From assembly GCA_023268255.1 (NCBI GenBank), contig JALNJX010000001.1:124001-188000 (forward strand): 64,000 bases of DNA, read 5' to 3'. This document shows, in pieces, positions 52,409-61,440 of this stretch. This stretch comes from Candidatus Wolframiiraptor sinensis. GTDB taxonomy: Archaea; Thermoproteota; Nitrososphaeria_A; Caldarchaeales; Wolframiiraptoraceae. Both the position numbers and the translations under genes were made by a program. Position 1 is the first letter of the stretch, and each line of letters starts with the position of its first letter. The notes under the pieces were generated by a model. The model was not told the origin of the DNA. It was given only the letters and a program-made list of their open reading frames with translations, and searched no databases.

Positions 52409-53785
52409 ATGAGAGAAAAGATTGTGAGGGAGCTCGAGTCCATAGTTGGAGCTGAATGGGTTGTATCCGCTGAAGAGGCCGTTGAGGGATACCTGTATGA
52501 TGAGACCCCCATACCTGTCAGGCCGGAGGCGAGTAGTGATGTCATCGTGGTTAAGCCGGGGAGCGCGGAGGAAGTATCGAGAATACTTGTTCTGGCGAAT
52601 AAGCATGGTGTTCCAGTGTTCCCTAGAGGCGGTGGAACGGGCCTTGCTGGAGCATGCATCCCGACGGTGAGCGGAATAATTTTATCGCTTGAGCGCATGA
52701 ACAAGATAATAGTTGACGTTGATAACTTAATGGCCGAGGCGGAGGCCGGGGCGACACTCAGGGATCTTATAGACGCGGCGGATAAGGCTGGCTTATCATT
52801 CCCGCTTCACCCCGGGGATGAGGGCGCCCAGATCGGCGGGCTGATAGCGTGCAATGCCGGCGGTGCCAGAGCGATAAAAACGGGCGTAATGAGGAGCTGC
52901 ATTAAGGGCCTGGAGCTAGTTCTACCAACCGGAGAGATAATTAGACTCGGTGGAAAAGTCTTGAAAAATAATGTTGGCTATGATCTAATGCATCTGGTGA
53001 TCGGGAGCGAGGGGACGCTGGGGATAATAACTAGGGCATGGATAAGATTGCAGCCTAGGAGTGCTGCATCAGCTACCATAGTAATTCCTTTTGAGAGGCG
53101 GGAGGATGCCTTGAAGATTGTTCCAGAAATATTTCGCCGGGGGATAATCCCCTTAGCGGTGGAGTATGTTGAGAGGGTTCTCGTTGAGAGGGTTGGAAGT
53201 AACCTTGGGCTAAAATGGCCGTGCACATCAGCCGAGTATCAGCTGATAGTGATACTATCCGAGAATTCGGAGGATGCTCTCTTGGGCGCTTTGGAGAGTC
53301 TTCTTGAGCTTTGCAATTCATCCGGAGCCCTTGAGCCCGTTGTCGCGGAAACCAGAAAGGAGCAGGATGAAATCCTTAGGATTAGGAGCGAGATATACTC
53401 CATTTTGAAGCCCGATATGGTCGATATACTCGATGTGTCCGTCCCGCCCGCAAGCCTGATAGATCTTATAAGGACCGTAAATGAGCTGGAGATTAGATAT
53501 CGCGTCTATATGCCTGTTTATGGGCATGCGGGGGATGGGAACCTCCATATACACTTGATGAAATGGGATGGATGGACTAAGGAGAAATACGATGAGCTTA
53601 GGGACGCGATTTACGCCAAGGCCATAGAGCTCGGGGGAACTATAACCGGCGAGCATGGAATAGGATTCATCAGGAGAAAGTACCTTGAAAGGGTGCTGGA
53701 CCGGAGGACCATCGAGCTGATGAGGGCCATTAAGCGGATCTTCGATCCAAACAATATCATTAATCCCGACAAGGTTTTCCCCTAA
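52409..53785 (+). CDS. FAD-linked oxidase, GlcD/D-lactate dehydrogenase type
   Basis: A 458-residue flavoprotein of the glycolate oxidase GlcD/D-lactate dehydrogenase group. FAD-binding domain residues about 30-215 with FPRGGGTGLAGACIP and NVGYDLMHLVIGSEGTLGIITRA; C-terminal substrate domain with GHAGDGNLHIH and TGEHGIGFIRRKYL. It oxidises a 2-hydroxyacid (lactate, glycolate or similar). Etf genes just upstream recall the LDH-EtfAB complex of anaerobes, which drives lactate oxidation with NAD by using ferredoxin. Convergent with AOR; four bases separate them. Confidence 0.92.
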   Translation: MREKIVRELESIVGAEWVVSAEEAVEGYLYDETPIPVRPEASSDVIVVKPGSAEEVSRILVLANKHGVPVFPRGGGTGLAGACIPTVSGIILSLERMNKIIVDVDNLMAEAEAGATLRDLIDAADKAGLSFPLHPGDEGAQIGGLIACNAGGARAIKTGVMRSCIKGLELVLPTGEIIRLGGKVLKNNVGYDLMHLVIGSEGTLGIITRAWIRLQPRSAASATIVIPFERREDALKIVPEIFRRGIIPLAVEYVERVLVERVGSNLGLKWPCTSAEYQLIVILSENSEDALLGALESLLELCNSSGALEPVVAETRKEQDEILRIRSEIYSILKPDMVDILDVSVPPASLIDLIRTVNELEIRYRVYMPVYGHAGDGNLHIHLMKWDGWTKEKYDELRDAIYAKAIELGGTITGEHGIGFIRRKYLERVLDRRTIELMRAIKRIFDPNNIINPDKVFP

Positions 53786-53789
53786 CTTA

Positions 53790-55550
53790 TCAGCGTTCAA
53801 GAAGCTTGTCAAAGTATTCTAGTGCTCTCTCGAAATATCTCCTATCGATTCTGCCGATCGGCGTCTCGGTGTTGTAGAGGCGTTCTGGAACCCTGATTTT
53901 CGCGGCCGAGAAGCCTTCATTCTTCTTAATCCTCTGCTTCTCAAGGTAGATTTCTCTTCCGAGGCTCATCAATTGATGCTCGGATAAATCGTATCCCAAG
54001 CTGCTCAGCGCTGAAGCGACCAGGTCCGGCGTGTAGAGCCCCCTAGAGAAGAAGCAGAGCACCATGGATGAGAGGATCTGCCTCCAAGATTCCTCCTTGA
54101 TTATCTCCTGAACCGCTTCTTGGGGGTCCGGTAAGTCCTTGCCGGATGTGAATATTTTCTGGTCTAGGGAGTATGCGCCCGCGTCTAGGTGTGAGTGCCT
54201 GGATCCTATCGCGAGGGAGATGAAGAAGAGTGGGCCTGTCAAGTAGCCGGCTGGCTCGACTCTATTGAATGCCATGGCAAATTCCTCTCCACCATATCTC
54301 TTGGCCGCCTCCTCAACGCCCATCGCGAGTACTCTGTAGAATTCGTTGGGCTGCCTTACGATATTCTCTATCGCCATCATGTAGCTCCTCCAATCGCCCC
54401 ACTTGAGGTCGATGATCGTCTCAGCTCTGCTGATTAATCCCCGCTCAAGAGCCTCGGTGGCCCAGCCGAGGACGACGCCGGTCGAGATCGCGTCGAGACC
54501 CCAATCCTCAACCGCCTTGAACAGCTTGAGCATCCCGAACCTGTCCCTGACGCAGAGATTCGTGCCGAGAGCATATATGGGCTCATGGTCGTATGATATG
54601 AACTCGGTCTTATACATGAATCTGCTATCCTCGTATTCTTCCCTTATGGCCGCCAGGTGTATGCATGCGACTGGGCAGGCTGAGCAGGCCACTCTGCGCG
54701 CTAATACGGTCTCAAGCAGTTTCTCGCCGCTAATCTCCTCCGCTCCATCGAATCTACCCAGGCTAAAGTTCTTTGTTGGTAGGGCTCCTATCGCGTTGAG
54801 CACGAGCACGTTCTCGGAGGTGCCAAGCTCATAATACTTCCTTGTCTTAGGGCCTCTGGCGAGCTCGAAGATATTCTGGTAAACCTCCCTGTAGCGCTTC
54901 ATATCAGGAAGCTTGTACGTCTTTCCCGAAGTTATGACTATAGCCTTAAGCTTTTTGGATCCGAAGACCGCGCCGAGCCCCATTCTCCCGAAATGTCTGA
55001 ATGTTTCCACCATTACCATCGCGTATCTCACGAGCTTTTCTCCTGCTCCACCTATCCTGAGTATGCTCCTCACGCCGGGAGCCGGCGTGATCTCCCTGAG
55101 TATCCTCCCAACGGTCTCGGCGCTTCTGATCCCCCATAGCGCGCTTCCATCCCTGAACCTCACGCGATCGTGCTCTATCACGAGGTACACCGGCCTCTCG
55201 CTCGCATTTCTTATCACTATCGCGCCATATCCCGCGAACCTCATCGCTAGAGCCGATCTTCCACCCGCATGAGATTCGGCAAAATAGCCGTTTAGAGGAG
55301 ACTTGAAGACGGCCACGGTCTTGGATGCCATCGGGAATACTCCCGTCAATGGACCGACCGCGAAGATTATCGCGTTCTCCGGGCCTAGCGGGTCGGCGCT
55401 TCTAGAAACCTCCTCCTTGTAAAGCTGCGTTGCGACGCCGATTCCACCAAGCCACTTCCCAAATAGGTCTTCTCGATCCTCGACCCAATACCTCTCCCTC
55501 GCCAAATCTATGTATAGAACTCTCGAGAGGGTTTTCGCCCAATCGCTCAT
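53790..55550 (-). CDS. Aldehyde ferredoxin oxidoreductase-family tungsten enzyme
   Basis: A 586-residue enzyme of the AOR/FOR/WOR family that oxidises aldehydes to acids with ferredoxin as acceptor, using tungstopterin. The N-terminal WLGGIGVAT and ESHAGGRSALAMRFAGYGAIV bind the pterin; the 4Fe-4S cysteines lie in CSACPVAC near residue 287, with the fourth in VLCFFSRG near residue 495. GRMGLGAVFGSKKLKAIVI and FDRxxP-type loops fit the family. It starts inside the ferredoxin gene by a four-base overlap, so the pair is translationally coupled. Confidence 0.93.
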   Translation of the reverse strand: MSDWAKTLSRVLYIDLARERYWVEDREDLFGKWLGGIGVATQLYKEEVSRSADPLGPENAIIFAVGPLTGVFPMASKTVAVFKSPLNGYFAESHAGGRSALAMRFAGYGAIVIRNASERPVYLVIEHDRVRFRDGSALWGIRSAETVGRILREITPAPGVRSILRIGGAGEKLVRYAMVMVETFRHFGRMGLGAVFGSKKLKAIVITSGKTYKLPDMKRYREVYQNIFELARGPKTRKYYELGTSENVLVLNAIGALPTKNFSLGRFDGAEEISGEKLLETVLARRVACSACPVACIHLAAIREEYEDSRFMYKTEFISYDHEPIYALGTNLCVRDRFGMLKLFKAVEDWGLDAISTGVVLGWATEALERGLISRAETIIDLKWGDWRSYMMAIENIVRQPNEFYRVLAMGVEEAAKRYGGEEFAMAFNRVEPAGYLTGPLFFISLAIGSRHSHLDAGAYSLDQKIFTSGKDLPDPQEAVQEIIKEESWRQILSSMVLCFFSRGLYTPDLVASALSSLGYDLSEHQLMSLGREIYLEKQRIKKNEGFSAAKIRVPERLYNTETPIGRIDRRYFERALEYFDKLLER

Positions 55551-55957
55551 GCGCCCTCCACCTCCCGGAGCATTATCACCTTATGGGGGCAGAACTGCGC
55601 GCAATAACCGCAGTAAACGCAGATTATCGGCTTCTGAACCTCCTCATCCATCCATATGGCCCTAATATCGCATGCTTCAACGCAGTGGCCGCATCCATTA
55701 CATCGCTCGGGCTTCAGGATGACGCCTCCCCCGGTTCTAGGGATCAGAGCATTCTCTGGGCACGCCCTGGCGCACGGCGGATCCTTGCACGCTCTGCAGA
55801 CTATGACCGTGAACCCTCTCTCAACCCCCCCCGCGCTGCGAACCCTGATCGCCGACTTCTCGTAACCCGCAAATCCGAGCCTCCTAGAGCAGGCGAGCAT
55901 GCAAAGCTGGCATCCGACGCACCTATTCGCATCCAGAATTACTATTCTTTTAGCCAA
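55547..55957 (-). CDS. Polyferredoxin-like electron-transfer subunit for AOR (four 4Fe-4S clusters)
   Basis: A protein of about 136 residues from TTG 55957 (MAKRIVILDANRCVGC). Four cysteine groups are seen: CVGCQLCMLAC, CRACKDPPCARAC, CNGCGHCVEAC and CVYCGYCAQFC, enough for four 4Fe-4S clusters in the HycB/DmsB-like arrangement. An upstream in-frame ATG at 56011 overlaps the TATA box itself, so it cannot be the start. It would pass electrons from the AOR to ferredoxin or to the Etf-linked side. Confidence 0.9.
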   Translation of the reverse strand: MAKRIVILDANRCVGCQLCMLACSRRLGFAGYEKSAIRVRSAGGVERGFTVIVCRACKDPPCARACPENALIPRTGGGVILKPERCNGCGHCVEACDIRAIWMDEEVQKPIICVYCGYCAQFCPHKVIMLREVEGA

Positions 55958-55993
55958 GAAAGATAACCCCTTTATTGATAAGAAGATGCCACC

Positions 55994-56010
55994 TTTAAAA
56001 TATTTTTGCA
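55994..56010 (-). promoter_or_regulatory. TATA box for the ferredoxin-AOR operon
   Basis: The minus strand reads GCAAAAATATTTTAAAG here. It puts the transcription start near 55970, just ahead of TTG 55957. Confidence 0.55.
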
Positions 56011-56074
56011 CATTATTGGGGCGAAAATGCGACTTTTTCTCAGCCGTCCGCGCTGGTGTGTTAGATTAAAATGA

Positions 56075-58378
56075 GTGATTCGCTATGCTAAACGCGGCGT
56101 GAGAGAGATAGAGCTGATCGCCGAGATCGCGCGAAGGCTCGAGGAGGCTGCTAGATCAGATCATCGAGTCCTGATATACTTGGCAAACGAATGTGTTCAG
56201 CGCGGCATCTTCAAGTCCATCCTAGATCATTTCGCCGCGATTAGGCGTAACCCCAGGATCCTGCTAGCATACAGGGAGAGAGAGGATCCGATGACGAGGA
56301 TGATGATCGGAGAGATGCGGGATATATCGTTCAGCGAGGTGAATTATGATGATGTCGAGAAGTTCCTGGGAACCACGTGGGATGCAGTGATAATGGACGT
56401 TAACCGGCAGATGAGGCCGAATGATCTCGGAATACTCGTTGAGGTCGTTAGGGGCGGCGGAATCGTCATGATGGTCGGGCCGTCAGCGAGCGAGATAGAC
56501 TCATGGATAACGGACTTTCATCTGAAGTGCGTGACTCCCCCCTTCAACGTCAAGGACCTCGTGAAGAGATTCGAGAGGAGAATGTTCTCGAAGACCATTG
56601 GGAGAACTGGCGTCATCTACATGGATCCTGACGGCGAGGTTGCTTTCGGCGACATGCCGCCGCCTCAGCCCAGGCTGATCACGGAGCCCTTCGGCGTCAT
56701 CTTCCCGCGAGAGATCTACGAGCTCTGCGTTACGAACGACCAGATTCTAGCCCTCAAGGCCGTGGAGAAGCTTCTGCCTAAGAGGAGGTGGGCCCTCATT
56801 CTCAAGGCTAATCGGGGGAGGGGTAAGTCGGCGGCTCTAGGCCTCATAGCTGCATGCCTGATACTGAGCAGGAGGAAGAGGAGGTTCAAGGATATGCTCG
56901 TGACATCGCCGGAGCCCGAGAACTCCCAGACGATCTTCGAGTTCGCTTGCAGGGGATTGGATAGGGTTGGCGTGGAGTATGATTTAAGGGAGCGGCAGGG
57001 CCTGCCAGTGGAGCTCGCGTGCAAGTTTGCGAGAATGTTCTATAGAAGGCCTCTCCCCGCGTTGAACGCAAAGGCCGGGATAGCGCTGATAGATGAGGCG
57101 GCGGGCATACCTGTACCAATACTCCTAGGATTCAAGAAGAGGTTCTGGAGGGCAGTATACTCATCGACTATTCACGGCTATGAGGGGGCCGGCAGGGGGT
57201 TCATGGTCAGGCTCCTCACGAGGCTCAGGAGCGAGTTCCGCCAAGACTTCATGGAGCTTGAGATGAGGGAGCCGATAAGATACGGCGATGGAGACCCTGT
57301 TGAGTCTTGGCTCTATGACGTCCTGCTCCTCGACTCGGAGCCGGCGATCCTAGATCGCGAGGAGCTGAATCTGAAGCCCGGGGACTGCGAATACGCCGAG
57401 CTCGACAAGGATAAGTTGTTCGCGGAGGATGAGCACATCCTTAGGCAGCTTATAGGGCTCTACGTCCTAACGCACTACAGGAATAGGCCGAATGACGTCG
57501 CCATGCTCGCGAATGCTCCGCACCACATGATAAGAGCGCTGCTATCGCCCAGCGGAAAGGTCCTCGCCGCGCTGCACCTCTGCCTTGAGGGAGATCTCTC
57601 AGACGAGCTGCTACGCGAGATAGAGGAGCTGCCGAAAGGCCACATGATCCCCTCCGTGATAAGCCGCTATTACCCCTACATGAGGAGCTTCGGTAGGCTC
57701 AGAGGCCTCAGGGTCGTCAGGATAGCTGTTCATCCATCGCTCTGGGGCAGGGGCTTCGGCTCGCATATTCTCCAAAAGCTGTGCGAGGAGCTTGAAGCGA
57801 AGGGCTTTGACTGGGTTGGAGCCGGATTCGGCGCTAGCCCACAGCTTCTCAGATTCTGGTTCAAAAACGAATTCTATCCCGTGGCCATAGGGCCTCTGAG
57901 AAACAAGGTCTCCGGCGAGTTCAGCGTGATGGTCGTGAGGCCATTAACCCAGAAGGCCGAGAGGTTCATCGAGGAGCTCGGAAGAGAGTTTAGGCTCAGG
58001 CTGATAAGCGGCCTCTCGGACCCATACTTCGACATGGATCTCGAGACCGCCTGGCTACTCCTATCAAAGACCCACGGAAGCTATAGGCCCAAGCCGTATT
58101 TCAGGGGATCTCAGCGGATGAGGCTCGAATCCTACCTGAGGGGGTACGTGAACTATGAGGGCGCATCCGACGCGATCAGGTGCTTGGTCGAAGCACATTT
58201 CCTATCAACTGGGAATGAGCGGGCCGGGCTTCCGGAGAAGGCTGAAAAGCTCTTGATAGCTAAGACGCTTCAGGGGAGGAGATGGGATCAGGTGGCCAAG
58301 ATTCTTAGGGAGAAGCCGGAGGAGCTCATAGGTGTGATGAAGGAGGCGGTCATAAAGCTATCAGAGCACTACTTATGA
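56075..58378 (+). CDS. tmcA: tRNA(Met)/RNA cytidine acetyltransferase TmcA
   Basis: A 767-residue fusion: N-terminal DUF1726-like domain, RecD-type helicase domain with Walker A NRGRGKSAALG near residue 247 and Walker B LIDEAAG, then a GNAT acetyltransferase domain (HPSLWGRGFGSHIL near residue 555) and a C-terminal tRNA-binding part. It makes N4-acetylcytidine in RNA, abundant in thermophilic archaea. Start GTG 56075; the length is normal for archaeal TmcA. It is divergent from the AOR operon, sharing a short A/T-rich promoter region. Confidence 0.94.
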   Translation: MIRYAKRGVREIELIAEIARRLEEAARSDHRVLIYLANECVQRGIFKSILDHFAAIRRNPRILLAYREREDPMTRMMIGEMRDISFSEVNYDDVEKFLGTTWDAVIMDVNRQMRPNDLGILVEVVRGGGIVMMVGPSASEIDSWITDFHLKCVTPPFNVKDLVKRFERRMFSKTIGRTGVIYMDPDGEVAFGDMPPPQPRLITEPFGVIFPREIYELCVTNDQILALKAVEKLLPKRRWALILKANRGRGKSAALGLIAACLILSRRKRRFKDMLVTSPEPENSQTIFEFACRGLDRVGVEYDLRERQGLPVELACKFARMFYRRPLPALNAKAGIALIDEAAGIPVPILLGFKKRFWRAVYSSTIHGYEGAGRGFMVRLLTRLRSEFRQDFMELEMREPIRYGDGDPVESWLYDVLLLDSEPAILDREELNLKPGDCEYAELDKDKLFAEDEHILRQLIGLYVLTHYRNRPNDVAMLANAPHHMIRALLSPSGKVLAALHLCLEGDLSDELLREIEELPKGHMIPSVISRYYPYMRSFGRLRGLRVVRIAVHPSLWGRGFGSHILQKLCEELEAKGFDWVGAGFGASPQLLRFWFKNEFYPVAIGPLRNKVSGEFSVMVVRPLTQKAERFIEELGREFRLRLISGLSDPYFDMDLETAWLLLSKTHGSYRPKPYFRGSQRMRLESYLRGYVNYEGASDAIRCLVEAHFLSTGNERAGLPEKAEKLLIAKTLQGRRWDQVAKILREKPEELIGVMKEAVIKLSEHYL

Positions 58379-58529
58379 GCTAGAGCCGCTCATCCGCTCA
58401 AAAATATCAAGACAAGAAAATCAAGAGCTGAGAAACCCTCAGTGCCCCGTGATCTCAATAGTTTATGTATGTGACCATAGATTATGTAGGGATGATATTT
58501 ATCGTGATTATACCTCTCATTCATCGACT

Positions 58530-59565
58530 TTGGATTTAGCTATAATCGCCATCGGGATCGGCTATTTTCTTACATTCCTGATGGGATTGCTCTCGGCGGG
58601 AATGATGCCGCGACTCCATGCGATACATCCGTGGGCGCTAGGGTCATTTCCATAAGGAACGCGCTCATACTCTTCGCGGTTTTCACGAGCCTCGGAGCGC
58701 TAACTCAGGGATACATGGTCATGAAGACCATCGGGAGGGGCGTGGTGCCGGCCATAGACCTGCTCGGAGTCCTGATAACGGTCTCGGTGGCATTCGCCTG
58801 GATAATGTTCTGCAATTACTATGGACTCGAGATCTCCGTCACGCACTCGATAATAGGCGCCGTCCTGGGCTATGGAATCGCCGCATACAGGCTCGAGCGA
58901 GTCAACTGGAGCCTCATGTACAACATAATCGCGAGCTGGATAGCATCCCCCCTTCTAGCGCTGCTCATGGCCTACCTCGTCTACAAGCTTATCGCACGCG
59001 CGGTTAAGGGATATAGCTTGATGGCAACAAGGCTTATGCCAGCTCTACTCATAGCGACTCTCTGCTACTCCGCATACGCCTTCGGCACCAACGACATAGC
59101 GAACGCGACGGACGTCTATGTGACGGTCAGCCAGATAGTCTTCGGGGGGATGCCGGAGCAGAATGTAATGCTCATCCTCGCTGCGCTGGGAAGCATCGGG
59201 GTGGCAGCTGGAGGATTCCTCCTAGGAGCTAGGGTCATAGGAACCGTGGCCTTCAAGATAACCAGGCTGGACCGATCTCGGGCTTCGCGGCCGAGCTCTC
59301 AAACGCTTTCATAGTTCACATGTTCACGACGATACCATATTTCCTACTCGGATACGGGATACCGATCTCGACGTCGCTCGCGGGGGTTGGCGCGGTGATA
59401 GGAGTTGGCCTCGCGATGTACAGGTCCGCCGGCGTGAACAAGAGAACTGTTCTAAAGCTCTTCATGGCCTGGATAGGAACCGTCACGGTGACAGCGCTCG
59501 CGAGCTACATTCTCTACACGCTAATCGCTCCAATTACAGGCCCCATACTCAAACCAAAAGTTTAA
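58530..59565 (+). pseudogene. PiT-family phosphate permease, two frameshifts
   Basis: Three frames together make one PiT permease. Frame one starts at TTG 58530 (LDLAIIAIGIGYFLTFLMG); at about 58580 it must shift to read GIALGGNDAATPCDTSVGARVIS, the first PiT signature; frame two carries on through FGTNDIANATDVYV, the second signature. At about 59270 (CTGGACCGATC) one missing C shifts the frame again, after which PISGFAAELSNAFIVHM then MFTTIPYFLLGYGIPIST reads to 59565. Both lesions are single-base losses. As written the permease cannot be made whole. A DUF47 partner follows. Confidence 0.85.
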
Positions 59566-59624
59566 TTATAGTCTATGACGGAGGGTTTCAGAGGAGGTGG
59601 TTTTGGCGTTTAAAAGGCCATCCG

Positions 59625-60281
59625 ATGATCTGGATTGGCAGAAAAAGGGAGCGGGAGATGCTGAAGCTCTCCAAGCTACACTTCAACAAGGTCATGGAGC
59701 TCACGAAAACATTCAAGGAATATATCGCCCTATACTCCGATTGCAGGCCCGAGGAATATTCCAGCAAGTATCAGCTGATCTTCAAGCTCGAGAGGGAGGC
59801 GGATGAGGAGAAGGAGAAAATACTCTCGGAGGTCTCGAGGGGGCCGTTCCACCCGATAGACCGCGAAGACATAATAGGCCTAGTCCTAGCGATCGACGAT
59901 ATAGCGGCTGACCTGAAATCGGCTTCCCGGAAGCTCCTATACACGGACTCGAGGAATGTGCCCGAGCCCGTTAGAAGGAAGCTCAATGGCCTCGCGAATC
60001 TCATGATGGAGATCGTCGAGAGGCTGGAAGATGCTCTCAGCGCGCTGATAGACGGGTCAAAGGACGCGCTGGGTCTCGCAGACCTAGTCGAGCGAAAGGA
60101 GGAGATAGATGAGTTCAGACACGACCTGATAAGCGATGTGCTGATTTGGGGCGGCTCATCGGGGAAGCTCAGCGACGTCCTGATGGTGAAGGAGGCTGTG
60201 GAGAGTATCGAGAACGCGTCGGATAGGGCTGAGGATGTCGCCGACCTCATAAGAAGAATAACGATTACTAGGACCTTGTAG
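59625..60281 (+). CDS. DUF47/PhoU-like protein, partner of the phosphate permease
   Basis: A 218-residue all-helical protein of the PhoU-divergent family (DUF47): ERE-rich helices, KLEREADEEKEKILSEVSRGPFHPIDREDIIGLVLAIDDIAADL in the centre with the metal-binding E/D-x-x-D pattern. It usually regulates the adjacent PiT permease. A good ribosome site (GAGGAGGTG at 59591-59599) precedes a different frame (GTG 59597), about 30 bases before ATG 59625; either translation starts without it or another base is missing near 59640. Confidence 0.85.
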   Translation: MIWIGRKREREMLKLSKLHFNKVMELTKTFKEYIALYSDCRPEEYSSKYQLIFKLEREADEEKEKILSEVSRGPFHPIDREDIIGLVLAIDDIAADLKSASRKLLYTDSRNVPEPVRRKLNGLANLMMEIVERLEDALSALIDGSKDALGLADLVERKEEIDEFRHDLISDVLIWGGSSGKLSDVLMVKEAVESIENASDRAEDVADLIRRITITRTL

Positions 60282-60672
60282 CCTCGCCCATGGCTTCCTG
60301 CTCCTCCCTGAGCTTAAGAGCCTCCTCCACGGCTTTCTTAACAACGCCCTCCCCTATCTCCCTGAAAGCCCTAACTCTGAGGCTCGAGTAGTCCCAGATT
60401 ATCCTTCCCTCTGATACGGTATATGGGGCCTCTATTCTGACCAGATCGCCCTTAGATAGAGCGAGGTATTTGACGAAGGCCTCGTAGAGCACCGTGTTGA
60501 GCTCGCCCGCCGCCCTCGCGACCTCCTTAACATCAACCTCGCCGGACTTTACTTTCTGGGAGAGCTGGGCGAAGAGAACCCTCCTAACCCTATTCGCGTA
60601 TGCGCCTGTAAGGACTATCCCCGTTCTCATAATCTGCTTTTCTTCGGGTTTGCCAGCCCCCTCCATAACCAA
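60268..60672 (-). CDS. Conserved archaeal protein, DUF2258-like
   Basis: A 134-residue protein: TGIVLTGAYANRVRRVLFAQLSQ near residue 17, an alpha-helical middle, YSSLRVRAFREIGEG and a basic/acidic C-terminal helix. It resembles the archaeal family DUF2258 (PF10015), which I recall mainly from Thermoproteota; the function is not known. Convergent with the DUF47 gene, overlapping it by 14 bases. Confidence 0.6.
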   Translation of the reverse strand: MVMEGAGKPEEKQIMRTGIVLTGAYANRVRRVLFAQLSQKVKSGEVDVKEVARAAGELNTVLYEAFVKYLALSKGDLVRIEAPYTVSEGRIIWDYSSLRVRAFREIGEGVVKKAVEEALKLREEQEAMGEATRS

Positions 60673-60756
60673 GTATATGATAATGTTAGCAGGCTTATAA
60701 GCGATCGAGACCCGGTAATCGGAAGACTTACATTATGCGCGTATACTGCTTATTTC

Positions 60757-61404
60757 ATGGCCATCCTCGGCGAGAGGGAGAGAAGGTACCTCAAATCCAA
60801 GTTCGAGAAGGAGCTCTCGGGCAGGGTTAGGCTCATCGTCTTCACGCAGGAGTTCGAGTGCGAGTACTGCGCTGAAGTCAGGGGTCTCGCAGAGGAGATA
60901 GCGGAGCTAGATGATAGGATAAGCGTCGAGGTCCACGACTTCCAGTCGGACAGGAGCCTAGCCGAGAGGCTTAAAGTGGATAAGATACCTGCCCTGCTGC
61001 TCTTCGGCGAGAAAGAATATGGTGTCAGGTTCTTCGGTATCCCGAGCGGATACGAGTTCACCACGCTCATCGATGACATCATCCAGGTCTCGAGGGGCTC
61101 TTCAAGCCTTCCTGCAAGCCTCAGGGAGAAAATTAGGCAGATAGATCGCCCCATTCACATACAGGTCTTCGTTACGCCGACTTGCCCCTACTGCCCAATA
61201 GCCGTTAAAACAGCTCATCAAATGGCCATAGAGAACGCGAACATCACCTCGGACATGATCGAGATCCTCGAGTTCCCCCACCTCGCCCACAAATACCAGG
61301 TCATGGCAGTGCCGAAGATCGTGATCAACGATAGGGTCAGCTTCGAGGGAGCATTACCCGAGCCGATATTCGTCGAGTACGTCCTAGCCGCGGTGAAAAG
61401 CTAA
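60757..61404 (+). CDS. Protein disulfide oxidoreductase (two thioredoxin folds)
   Basis: A 215-residue glutaredoxin-like protein of the hyperthermophile PDO family. Two thioredoxin folds each carry a CxxC: CEYC near residue 35 and CPYC near residue 143. cis-Pro residues lie in KIPALLLF and AVPKIVIND. PDOs form, break and reshuffle disulfides in the cytosol, where many proteins of thermophilic Thermoproteota carry disulfides. Its own A/T-rich promoter region (about 60690-60745) precedes it. Confidence 0.93.
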   Translation: MAILGERERRYLKSKFEKELSGRVRLIVFTQEFECEYCAEVRGLAEEIAELDDRISVEVHDFQSDRSLAERLKVDKIPALLLFGEKEYGVRFFGIPSGYEFTTLIDDIIQVSRGSSSLPASLREKIRQIDRPIHIQVFVTPTCPYCPIAVKTAHQMAIENANITSDMIEILEFPHLAHKYQVMAVPKIVINDRVSFEGALPEPIFVEYVLAAVKS

Positions 61405-61440
61405 GCTTAAGCCAGGCCAGCATTACGGGTCTAATGAAAG

